Shown: piece after piece, positions 1 through 6,476 of the stretch
Layout: the number at the start of each line of letters is the position of its first letter
Position numbering within the stretch: position 1 is the stretch's first letter
Source: VRUE01 sp046733315
Lineage (GTDB): Bacteria > Actinomycetota > Thermoleophilia > Solirubrobacterales > 70-9
Reading direction: 5' to 3'
Length of the DNA: 9,829 bases
NCBI GenBank assembly: GCA_046733315.1
Contig: JBKPOV010000143.1
Coordinates: forward strand, 1 to 9,829
Made by a program: the position numbers and the translations under genes
Notes under the pieces: generated by a model
Seen by the model: the letters and a program-made list of their open reading frames with translations, nothing else
Database searches by the model: none
Told to the model about the DNA's origin: nothing

Positions 1-5
1 GGCGT

Positions 6-63
6 GTGACCCTGGGTCGCCGGACACTCAAGCGCGAAGCGCTGTCCGCCGACCCTGGGTCAC
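6..63. repeat. Long imperfect hairpin with GCGAAGC tip, downstream of sdhE
   Basis: Arms at 6-26 and 43-63 are 21 bases each and complementary at 19 positions; the mismatches are 13 against 56 and 20 against 49. Inside them is a small stem (GCGC 32-35, loop GAA 36-38, GCGC 39-42), with five unpaired bases (27-31) on its 5' side only. The tip therefore reads GCGAAGC on the plus strand. Each arm contains the palindrome GACCCTGGGTC. It lies 28 bases past the sdhE stop codon, so a role in ending the sdh transcript is plausible. There is no T-run after it on either strand, so it is not a classical intrinsic terminator. It shares its design with the hairpin at 6477-6542. Confidence 0.8.
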
Positions 64-91
64 TCGCCCACCACGCTCAAAGCAAAATGGA

Positions 92-1000
92 TCAAGCAGG
101 AACCGCAGCGAGCCGCTCTTCGACCCACTTCGTCGAAGCAATGTGCTTGCTCATCCCCAGTTCCTTCGGCTCGGCGCCCAGCGCCAGCGCGACCAGCTGC
201 GGCAGGTGCAGCACCGCGAGGCCGAGGTCGCGATTGACCACCTTCGCCGCCTCGGGCTGCTGCATGTCGAGGTTGAGGTGGCAGAGCGGACAGGGAGTGA
301 CGAGGCAGTCGGCGCCGGCGTCGAGGGCGTCGCCGACGTGGGTACCCGCCTGGCGCAGCGAGGTATCGCGGTTCATCGTGATCACCGGGAAGCCGCAGCA
401 CTTGCGGGCGCCGTCGTACTCGACGACCTGGCCGCCGAGGGCCTCGATCACCTTCTCCAGGTAGAGGTCGCGCTCGGGGAACTCGTCATAGCCGAGCCGC
501 TCCTTGGGGCGCACCACGTAGCAGCCGTAGAAGGGCCCGACGCGCAGGCCGCCGAGCGGCCGCGTCACCTTCTCGGCGAGGCGGTCGAGGCCGTAGTCCT
601 CGACCAGCAGCCAGAGGAAGTTCTTGTTGGTGAAGCCGTCTCTGCCCTTCTCGTAGGCCAGCCCCTGGCCGCTCAGCACCTCGTTGATGTGGGCGCGGTA
701 AGAGGAATCAGCATCCAGTCGTTGCTGACACTCTGATTGCGCGCCCTGGCAGGTCGAGCAGATGTTCATCATCGAGAGCCCGGTCTGCTGGGCGAGCGCG
801 AAGGTGCGGGCGTTGAGCGTGTCGGCGAGCTCCTGGTTGTGCTCAGCGATCACGCCGGCGCCGCAACAGTTGGCGCGGTCGAGTTCGACCAGCTCGATGC
901 CTAGCTTCTCGGCGGCGATCGCCATCGAGCCGTGCAGCTCGCTGGTAAAGCCGCGCGAGACGCAGCCGGGCCAGTAGGCGACCTTGATCTGCTCGCTCAC
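92..1000 (-). CDS. sdhE: HdrB-like succinate dehydrogenase subunit SdhE (two CCG domains)
   Basis: A 302-residue protein with two cysteine-rich CCG domains of the heterodisulfide reductase HdrB family. Domain 1 has C13, C45-C46 and C81/C84. Domain 2 has C160, C201-C202 and C237/C240. In class-E succinate dehydrogenases (Sulfolobus and related types) such a subunit replaces the hydrophobic anchor and is thought to carry metal or iron-sulfur centres that pass electrons to quinone. No clear membrane span is visible; only residues 259-278 are moderately hydrophobic. The start is GTG at 1000, overlapping the sdhB stop as GTGA, which points to translational coupling. A GAGGAG stretch lies only two bases upstream, closer than usual. 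The next Met (residue 26) lies beyond C13, so a later start would remove a ligand. The name is shared with the unrelated flavinylation factor SdhE of enterobacteria. Function is inferred from family and operon. Confidence 0.88.
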   Translation of the reverse strand: MSEQIKVAYWPGCVSRGFTSELHGSMAIAAEKLGIELVELDRANCCGAGVIAEHNQELADTLNARTFALAQQTGLSMMNICSTCQGAQSECQQRLDADSSYRAHINEVLSGQGLAYEKGRDGFTNKNFLWLLVEDYGLDRLAEKVTRPLGGLRVGPFYGCYVVRPKERLGYDEFPERDLYLEKVIEALGGQVVEYDGARKCCGFPVITMNRDTSLRQAGTHVGDALDAGADCLVTPCPLCHLNLDMQQPEAAKVVNRDLGLAVLHLPQLVALALGAEPKELGMSKHIASTKWVEERLAAVPA

Positions 1001-2226
1001 GACTCCTCGCTTTCCGCGGCGGCTGCCGCCTCTGCCGTCATCGCCTCGTTGGTCGTCTCATCGGGCTCCGGTTCGACGAAGTCCTCGTCCTCGCCCTTGA
1101 TGTAGATGTTGAATTCCTCGCGATGATCCTCGGCGTGCTTGTAGATCGCCTGGACCTCCTCCATGGCATTGCCTGGGAGCTTGGGGTGCAGGCCGGGGAT
1201 GAACTTGAGGCGAGCCTTGCCGGTCCTCACGGCACGAAACACCGTCGGCAAGGCCTTAAGGATTTCGGTGATTCCCCGTTTGCTCGGCTTGAGCTTGCCC
1301 TTGACGCCAGGGGCAAATGACTCCTGGGGCAGCATCGACTCGTCGAGCGTGCCCTTCTTCTCGATGATCTTGACAAAGGCGACCTCGTGGTCGTGGCCGC
1401 TGTTGGGGTCTTGGATCCCCTCCTCGCCGGCTTTGCGCCGTAGCCGCATGATCTGGTCCATCGGCGCCACGCCCTTGGGGCAGGCGTCGATGCAGCTGAA
1501 GCAGTGGGTGCAGTCGTAGATCCCATGCGGGTCGTGGGCGAGGTCGTGGAGGCGCTCCTTGGTCTCGGCGTCGCGCGGGTCGCCGACGAAGCGGTAGGCC
1601 TTGGCCAGCGCCGCTGGGCCGATGAAATCGGGATCGGCCTCCATTGAGAGGCAGGAGGAGACGCAGGCGCCGCACTGGATGCAGGCCATCGACTGGGTGA
1701 TGTCGATCATCGACTCGGGCTCGACTACGTACTCGCGCTCGGGCGCCTCGCCGTGGGGGATGAGCCAGGGAGTAACGCGGCGGATCTTGGTCCAGTGGGT
1801 CGACTCCATGTCGGTGATCAGGTCCTTGATCACGGGCATGTTGCCCATCGGCTCTATGACAATCGCGGGGTCCTCCGCTCCCGCCTGGCCGCGCTCATCA
1901 TGACCGGCGATCTCGCGGCCAGGCTCCCCCGTCCGGACACCGCTTGCTCCACCATTGGCGAACTTGTTGGCCATCTCCTGGGCCTCGCCAATTTGGGTCT
2001 TGCAGCCGAGGGTGGACTGGCCGTTGACCTTCATTCCGCAGGAGCCGCAGATCGCGGCTCGGCAGGAGCAGCGCACAGAGAGCGAGCCGTCATCGCGATC
2101 CTTGGCCTGCAAGAGGCCGTCGAGGACGGAGAGCGAGGGATCGAGCTCGACGTTGAACTCCTCCCAGTAAGCCCCCTCGCCGCTCTCGGGCTGGTAGCGG
2201 CGGACTTTCAGGGTGTAAGTGGCCAT
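997..2226 (-). CDS. sdhB: Succinate dehydrogenase iron-sulfur subunit SdhB
   Basis: A 409-residue subunit, much longer than the roughly 240 residues of the E. coli protein. The N-terminal ferredoxin-type domain has the 2Fe-2S ligands C55, C60, C63 and C75. The second domain has C182-x2-C185-x2-C188-x3-C192 followed by C239-x2-C242-x2-C245-x3-C249-P. In ordinary SdhB the second group lacks one cysteine and holds a 3Fe-4S cluster; here all four are present, predicting a second 4Fe-4S cluster. Residues about 84-117 are a hydrophilic, glycine-rich insertion between the domains. Residues about 290-409 are an extra C-terminal region ending in an acidic, alanine-rich tail. The ATG at 2226 overlaps the sdhA stop by one base (TGATG) and has AGGAG six bases upstream. 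An upstream in-frame start would add 34 residues lying inside sdhA and is rejected. It should relay electrons from the SdhA flavin to SdhE. Confidence 0.95.
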   Translation of the reverse strand: MATYTLKVRRYQPESGEGAYWEEFNVELDPSLSVLDGLLQAKDRDDGSLSVRCSCRAAICGSCGMKVNGQSTLGCKTQIGEAQEMANKFANGGASGVRTGEPGREIAGHDERGQAGAEDPAIVIEPMGNMPVIKDLITDMESTHWTKIRRVTPWLIPHGEAPEREYVVEPESMIDITQSMACIQCGACVSSCLSMEADPDFIGPAALAKAYRFVGDPRDAETKERLHDLAHDPHGIYDCTHCFSCIDACPKGVAPMDQIMRLRRKAGEEGIQDPNSGHDHEVAFVKIIEKKGTLDESMLPQESFAPGVKGKLKPSKRGITEILKALPTVFRAVRTGKARLKFIPGLHPKLPGNAMEEVQAIYKHAEDHREEFNIYIKGEDEDFVEPEPDETTNEAMTAEAAAAAESEES

Positions 2227-3914
2227 CAGTAGCTCCTCACTTCCGGTTCCCACTGGGTGATCGTCACCTCTGAGTAGGAAATCTCGGGGCCGTCGTCGTT
2301 GAGCTGCAAGTCGATGTGCTTGAGCCACTCCTCATCATTGCGCTCCGGGAAGTCCGTCCTGTACTGGGCGCCGCGGCTCTCCTTGCGCTCGAGCGCGGCG
2401 AGGCAGGTGCACTCGGCGTTGTCGAGCATGTAGCCGAGCTCGATCGCGCCCAGCAGATCCTGGTTGAAGATCGAGCTCTTGTCGTCGATGTAGGCGGTCT
2501 TTGCCTCCTCCTTGAGGCGCCGCACCGTCTCCAGCGCTTCGCTGATGCCGGCCTCATCGCGGAAGACCGCCACCTTGGCGTCCATGATCGTGCCCAGGTC
2601 GAATTTGATCTCGGAGACGCGGCGGCCGGAGCCCTTCTCGCGGGCGGAGATCTCATCGATCGTTGCCTGCTCGGCCTCGAGCACCGCTTTGGAGGGTCGC
2701 GAGCCAGGGGTACGCTTGGCGCGCGCGGCGGCATCGGCGCCGGAGCGGCGGCCGAAGATCAGGGTGTCGAGCAGCGAGTTGGCGCCGAGCCGGTTGCCGC
2801 CGTGGACCGAGACGCAGGCCACCTCGCCGGCGGCGTAGAGACCGGGGATGTCGGTGCGGCCGTCGACGTCGGTCTTGACCCCGCCCATCGTGTAGTGGTT
2901 GCCGGGCTTGATCCGGATCGGTTCCCTGGTGATATCGACGCCGGCGAAGTCGCGGCCGACGAGGACGATCTCGCGCAGCGCCTCGTGGACGCGCTTTTTC
3001 GGCACCACGGTGATGTCGAGGGCGACGGTTCCGTCCTCGAAGCCGCGACCCTCGTTGATCTCGGTCTGCTCGGCGCGGGAGACGACGTCGCGCGAGGCCA
3101 GCTCCATCTTGTTGGGCGCGTAGCGCTCCATGAAGCGTTCGCCGTTCTTGTTGAGCAGGTGGGCGCCCTCGCCGCGGGCGCCCTCGGTGATCAGGAAACC
3201 CTTGCCCGCCAGCGTCGTCGGGTGGTACTGGATCATCTCCATGTCCATCAGCTTGGCGCCGGCCCGATAGGCCATCGCGATGCCATCGCCGGTGCAGATC
3301 AGAGCGTTGGTGGTCGGCTTCCAGACCTGACCGTTGCCGCCGCTGGCCAGGATCACCGACTTCGCCTGGAAGAGCTCCATCGAGCCGTCGGCAATATTGC
3401 GGGTGACGACGCCGCAGCACTCGCCGTCCTCGTCGAGCGCCAGCGCGGTGCAGAACCACTCCTCGTAGCGGGCGACCTGCTCGGAGTGCTTCATCAGCTG
3501 CTCGTAGAGCACGTGCATGATCGCCTGGCCGGTGATGTCGGCGACGTAGTAGGTGCGCGCCGCGGAGGCGCCGCCGAAGGCGCGGGTGCCGAGCTTGCCC
3601 TCCTCGTTGCGGTGGAAGGTGACGCCGAGGTGCTCGAGGTGGAGGATCTCCTCCGGGGCCTCGCGGCACATGATCTCGACCGCGTCCTGGTCGCTCAGGT
3701 AGTCCGAACCCTTGATCGTGTCGAAGGCGTGCGACTCCCAGGAGTCGCCGGGATTGAGCGCCGCGTTGATGCCGCCCTGGGCCGCGTTGGAGTGCGAGCG
3801 AACCGGGTGGACCTTGCTGACGATGCCGACCGAGACACCTTGCTCGGCGGCCGCCAGTGCTGCTCGCTGTCCGGCCAGGCCGGCGCCGATCACGAGTACG
3901 TCATGCGTAGGCAC
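2226..3914 (-). CDS. sdhA: Succinate dehydrogenase flavoprotein subunit SdhA
   Basis: A 562-residue flavoprotein that oxidises succinate to fumarate. The Rossmann motif GAGLAG is at 10-15. H41, within RSHSNAAQGG (39-48), matches the histidine that binds FAD covalently in E. coli SdhA. The substrate region follows: QYHPT with H231, the TEGARGEG stretch (243-250), R275 within ASRDVVSR, H340 within NHYTMGG, and R375 within GGNRLGANSLLD. The C-terminal SRGAQYRTDFPERNDEEW (513-530) is typical of the family. The GTG at 3914 places the FAD motif at the normal distance. A longer open frame runs to 4271, but its extra residues come from the intergenic hairpins and from the M28 gene. No Shine-Dalgarno site precedes the GTG. 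It heads the sdhA-sdhB-sdhE operon. Confidence 0.96.
   Translation of the reverse strand: MPTHDVLVIGAGLAGQRAALAAAEQGVSVGIVSKVHPVRSHSNAAQGGINAALNPGDSWESHAFDTIKGSDYLSDQDAVEIMCREAPEEILHLEHLGVTFHRNEEGKLGTRAFGGASAARTYYVADITGQAIMHVLYEQLMKHSEQVARYEEWFCTALALDEDGECCGVVTRNIADGSMELFQAKSVILASGGNGQVWKPTTNALICTGDGIAMAYRAGAKLMDMEMIQYHPTTLAGKGFLITEGARGEGAHLLNKNGERFMERYAPNKMELASRDVVSRAEQTEINEGRGFEDGTVALDITVVPKKRVHEALREIVLVGRDFAGVDITREPIRIKPGNHYTMGGVKTDVDGRTDIPGLYAAGEVACVSVHGGNRLGANSLLDTLIFGRRSGADAAARAKRTPGSRPSKAVLEAEQATIDEISAREKGSGRRVSEIKFDLGTIMDAKVAVFRDEAGISEALETVRRLKEEAKTAYIDDKSSIFNQDLLGAIELGYMLDNAECTCLAALERKESRGAQYRTDFPERNDEEWLKHIDLQLNDDGPEISYSEVTITQWEPEVRSY
2233..2237 (-). promoter_or_regulatory. Ribosome binding site of sdhB
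   Basis: AGGAG on the minus strand, six bases before the ATG at 2226 and inside the last codons of sdhA. Together with the TGATG stop-start overlap it fixes the sdhB start and suggests coupled translation. Confidence 0.75.
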
Positions 3915-3924
3915 GAGCGCGGAC

Positions 3925-3930
3925 TCTATA
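3925..3930 (-). promoter_or_regulatory. Possible -10 element of the sdh operon
   Basis: TATAGA on the minus strand, at the centre of the palindrome TCTATAGA, ends ten bases before the sdhA GTG. Transcription would begin at or a few bases before the start codon, giving a leaderless or very short leader. This fits the lack of a Shine-Dalgarno site. No convincing -35 hexamer is seen. The assignment rests on position and A/T content alone. Confidence 0.4.
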
Positions 3931-3940
3931 GACCCCAAAT

Positions 3941-3956
3941 CCGACCACGCGGTCGG
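3941..3956. promoter_or_regulatory. 16-bp dyad near the -35 region of sdhA, possible operator
   Basis: CCGACC (3941-3946) and GGTCGG (3951-3956) form a perfect 6-bp inverted repeat around ACGC. It lies 10-25 bases upstream of the candidate -10 element, covering where -35 contacts would fall. A protein-binding operator or a small hairpin would both fit. No regulator can be named. Confidence 0.4.
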
Positions 3957-3969
3957 GATTCCCCACCCA

Positions 3970-4014
3970 GGTGCAACGTTTTCTCCCCCGATCGCGGGGA
4001 CAAAACGTTGCACC
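3970..4014. repeat. Hairpin repeat unit 1, TGCAACGTTTTGTCCCC family
   Basis: Arms 3971-3988 and 3996-4013 are complementary over 18 bases with one mismatch (3983 against 4001), plus one more pair at 3970/4014. The loop (3989-3995) is CGATCGC. On the minus strand the first arm reads GTGCAACGTTTTGTCCCC. The 21 bases at 3995-4015 recur exactly at 4056-4076 in unit 2, a 61-bp period. It lies between the M28 gene and the sdhA promoter region. Confidence 0.85.
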
Positions 4015-4032
4015 CGACATCCTCTTTTCGAC

Positions 4033-4073
4033 TGCAACGTCTTAACCCCCAGGGACGGGGACAAAACGTTGCA
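4033..4073. repeat. Hairpin repeat unit 2, TGCAACGTTTTGTCCCC family
   Basis: Arms 4033-4049 and 4057-4073 are complementary over 17 bases with three mismatches. The right arm belongs to the 21-base exact repeat shared with unit 1 (4056-4076 and 3995-4015). The left arm, TGCAACGTCTTAACCCC, has diverged. The unit starts about ten bases beyond the M28 stop codon, so it could serve as that gene's 3' end. There is no T-run after the stem, so an intrinsic terminator is not supported. Confidence 0.8.
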
Positions 4074-4083
4074 CCCTGGGAGG

Positions 4084-5262
4084 TCAGTCGAGCCAGCGCT
4101 CGTCGAGGCGGCGGATTGTGGCGTCGCTGAGGCGGATGCCCTCGGCGACGGTGCCGAACTCGACGTTGGCGGCGGCGTCGTTGGGCCAGTGGTAGAAGGC
4201 GGGCTGCTTGAGGTCGTTGCAGGCGCAGAGAGCCGCGGTCTCGTATCCGGCCGCCAGGGGCTCCAGCCCATCGGTGCCGTTGTGCAGACGAAGGTTCGGA
4301 TAGAGCCAGATGCCCAGCTCCTCCGCCAGCCCGTCCATCAGCTGGAGCGCTCGCGGCGGGTACTCGTGCATCTTCAGAAAGCCCTCGCCGCGGAGGACGA
4401 GCAGGTGCGGCGAGCCGAGCGACTCGAGGCAGAGGAAGAAAGTGCTGTCCCGCGGAAGATCGGCGAAGTGGCGCTCGCCGAAGGCCTTGATCCCCTCGCT
4501 GAAGGACTCCTCGGCGCCGACCGAAAGGAGGATGACCCGAACGTCCTTGGTCGGCTCGGCCACGAGGCTTTTCGCCAAGGCGAGCAGGGCGACCACCGCG
4601 GTGCCGTTGTCGTTGGCGCCGGGCACGGTCTTGCGCAGGCCGATGTCGGCCATCGCCGCCGCCGAGCCGAGGCCGAGGAAGATCCCCAGCTTGGTGAGCA
4701 GGCGTCGTCCTGTGAGGGCGCCCAACCCGGCCAGGATCGGCCCGCCGACCACCGGCGCCATCAACATCGGGCTCGTGTCTTGGCCCTCGATCAGGCCGAG
4801 GCGATCGGCTATCTGCGGGATCTTGGGGTGGAACACCAACCCCGAGTGAGCGGCGTCGTGGTGGGCGATGAGGACGACCGTGCGCTCGGCATCGGCCGGC
4901 CCCAGTTCGCAAAGCACGTTGTAGGTGGTCCGCTTGGGCAGCAGCCGCCGCAGCGGACGCTTGCCAGGCGGGAAGTCACCGGCGATGCCGGCCGCGCCGA
5001 TGGCGCCAAGGGCGGCACCGAGCCAGCGCCGGCCGCGCAGACCAAGGAAGCCGCCAAGGATCCCGAGGACGGCGCCGAGCCCAAGTGGCCACCAGAAAGT
5101 GCCGTGGGCGGGCTCAGCCTCGATCCGAGCGTCGGCGCCGAGCTCGGCGAGGCGCTCGACGATCCACTCGGCCGCTTTGCGCTCGCCGTCGGAAGCCGAG
5201 GGCCGGTAGATCTGCTCGAAATCCTCCAGGTACGCGCGGAGCTTGTCCTGGTCGACCTGCAT
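4084..5262 (-). CDS. Membrane-associated M28-family zinc peptidase
   Basis: A 392-residue protein with the two-zinc ligand pattern of M28 aminopeptidases: H134-x-D136 in AHHDAAHSG, D218 in GANDNGTA, E251/E252 in GAEESFSEG, E280 as a likely acidic ligand, and H358 in YHWPND. Hydrophobic stretches lie at about 56-75, 80-95, 166-185 and 192-209, without a cleavable signal peptide, so an integral membrane protein is likely. The second pair falls between the HxD and GANDNG motifs, about 80 residues apart compared with 12-20 in soluble family members. The start is ATG at 5262; an in-frame GTG at 5268 would add two residues. No Shine-Dalgarno site is seen. It probably releases N-terminal residues from peptides, but the substrate is unknown. 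It diverges from the M50 protease gene and is followed by the hairpin repeats. Confidence 0.85.
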   Translation of the reverse strand: MQVDQDKLRAYLEDFEQIYRPSASDGERKAAEWIVERLAELGADARIEAEPAHGTFWWPLGLGAVLGILGGFLGLRGRRWLGAALGAIGAAGIAGDFPPGKRPLRRLLPKRTTYNVLCELGPADAERTVVLIAHHDAAHSGLVFHPKIPQIADRLGLIEGQDTSPMLMAPVVGGPILAGLGALTGRRLLTKLGIFLGLGSAAAMADIGLRKTVPGANDNGTAVVALLALAKSLVAEPTKDVRVILLSVGAEESFSEGIKAFGERHFADLPRDSTFFLCLESLGSPHLLVLRGEGFLKMHEYPPRALQLMDGLAEELGIWLYPNLRLHNGTDGLEPLAAGYETAALCACNDLKQPAFYHWPNDAAANVEFGTVAEGIRLSDATIRRLDERWLD

Positions 5263-5297
5263 CGCCACGAACTTATACGGCCCCGTACGATTGATCC
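5263..5297. promoter_or_regulatory. Overlapping divergent promoter region, M28 peptidase / M50 protease
   Basis: The 35 bp between the two divergent genes must hold both promoters unless they lie inside coding sequence. On the minus strand TATAAG (5277-5272) ends nine bases before the M28 ATG. On the plus strand TACGAT (5286-5291) ends six bases before the M50 ATG; TTATAC (5273-5278) is an alternative. A dyad TACGG-CC-CCGTA (5276-5287) lies between them. Neither gene has a Shine-Dalgarno site. The hexamers are short and could be chance matches. Confidence 0.4.
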
Positions 5298-6458
5298 ATG
5301 CTGGGCGGCAAACCGATCACCCTCTTCCACGTTCGCGGGATCCGCATCACCGTCGACTGGTCGTGGTTCTTCGTCCTCTTCCTGGTGATCTTCTGGCTCT
5401 CCGACTTCTACGGCAAGGTGCTCGACGAGAGCAGCGCGGCCTCGACGCCGTTCGCCCTCGCGGTGATCAGCGCGCTTGGCTTCTTCGGCTCGATCGTCCT
5501 GCACGAGCTCGGCCACGCCTTCGCGGCGCTGCGCAACGGCATCGGCATCTCCAGCATCCAGCTCTGGATCTTCGGTGGCATGGCCCGCATGGACCGCGAA
5601 TCCGGCAGCCCCGCGGCCGAGTTCAAGGTCGCGGTCGCCGGGCCGCTGGTGACCCTGGCGATCGTCGTCGTGCTGACCGCGGTGGGCATCGCAGCGGTCG
5701 GTGCGGAGGAGTTCAGGGAGGCGGTGCTAATCGAGTCTGGCTCGGGGGTTTCCGGAGTGATGGCGATGATCGGCTGGCTGGCCTCGATCAACCTGCTCGT
5801 CCTCGTCTTCAACCTGCTGCCCGCTTTCCCGATGGACGGCGGCCGGATCGTGCGTGCGATCGCCTGGTGGCGCACCGGGGACCGCAACGCGGCGACCCGC
5901 TTTGCCGCCAACCTCGGCCGCGTCTTCGCATACATATTCATCGGCGGTGGCCTGCTGATGATCGCCGCTGGCAATACGTTCGGCGGGATCTGGCTTGGCC
6001 TGATCGGATTCGTGATCAACAGCTCCGCCCGCGCCGCCTCGATGCAGACCAAGATCAGCGGCCGGATTAGCAACCTCCAGGTGTCGGACGTGATGGATCG
6101 CCAACCGGTGGCTATTCCCGACGAACTCAGTGTCGAGCAAGCCCTGGACGAGTATTTCCTCCGCTATCGCTGGCCCTGGTTTCCCGTCGTTGATGCTGCT
6201 CACCACTTCCTCGGGCTGGTCGTTCGCGACAAGGCCGACGAGGTTCCCGAGACATCTCGCACGACCTCCTTCGTATCCGACCTGCTCGAGCGCGACGACG
6301 GCACCTTCCAGGTCCGTGACGACGCCCCGCTGGACTCGCTGCTCTCGAGCCAGTCGCTGCGACGCTTCGGCGCGTTGATGGCAGTTGACGCGGACGGTCG
6401 CCTATCCGGCGTGATCACGGTCGAGCAGGTGGGACGGGCACTGCGGGATCGGTCTTGA
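5298..6458 (+). CDS. M50 site-2-type intramembrane metalloprotease with two CBS domains
   Basis: A 386-residue membrane protein. HELGH at 69-73 provides the zinc ligands and catalytic Glu, and NLLPAFPMDGGR (172-183) provides the third ligand D180; both lie in hydrophobic segments as in site-2 proteases. Other hydrophobic stretches are at about 22-36, 53-68, 109-135, 151-177 and 207-242. Residues about 257-384 form two CBS domains, of the kind that sense adenine nucleotides or similar small ligands. This is the domain order of mycobacterial Rip3-type proteases. Such enzymes cut membrane proteins, often anti-sigma factors, but no anti-sigma gene is in the window and the substrate is unknown. 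The ATG at 5298 is the first start in frame and has no Shine-Dalgarno site. The gene converges on the aidB-like gene. Confidence 0.92.
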   Translation: MLGGKPITLFHVRGIRITVDWSWFFVLFLVIFWLSDFYGKVLDESSAASTPFALAVISALGFFGSIVLHELGHAFAALRNGIGISSIQLWIFGGMARMDRESGSPAAEFKVAVAGPLVTLAIVVVLTAVGIAAVGAEEFREAVLIESGSGVSGVMAMIGWLASINLLVLVFNLLPAFPMDGGRIVRAIAWWRTGDRNAATRFAANLGRVFAYIFIGGGLLMIAAGNTFGGIWLGLIGFVINSSARAASMQTKISGRISNLQVSDVMDRQPVAIPDELSVEQALDEYFLRYRWPWFPVVDAAHHFLGLVVRDKADEVPETSRTTSFVSDLLERDDGTFQVRDDAPLDSLLSSQSLRRFGALMAVDADGRLSGVITVEQVGRALRDRS

Positions 6459-6476
6459 GCATGGCTGAATGAGCCG

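Noticed and set aside
2227..2328. 34-residue N-terminal extension of SdhB
   Set aside because: It lies inside sdhA. The ATG at 2226 has an AGGAG site and gives a normal SdhB N-terminus.
3970..4073. Small protein encoded by the repeat region
   Set aside because: Several frames on both strands stay open and give peptide-like repeats, but this follows from the repeated DNA. No start with a ribosome site or codon bias supports a gene.
3970..4076. CRISPR array
   Set aside because: There are only two direct repeats of 21 bp, each part of its own inverted repeat, with one 40-bp interval and no cas genes nearby.
2316..4130. 604-codon open frame on the plus strand opposite sdhA
   Set aside because: It is antisense to the well-supported sdhA. 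Its product is low-complexity (Ala, Gly, Val, Asp, Leu) with no family motif, as expected from codon-position bias in GC-rich DNA.
3915..4271. Long N-terminal extension of SdhA
   Set aside because: The extra 119 codons translate M28 gene sequence and both hairpin repeats. The FAD motif is at its normal place when translation starts at the GTG at 3914.
3712..5388. 558-codon open frame on the plus strand across the sdhA start, the repeats and the M28 gene
   Set aside because: It crosses an intergenic region and lies antisense to two recognised genes. It shows no motifs, and part of it merely translates the hairpin repeats.
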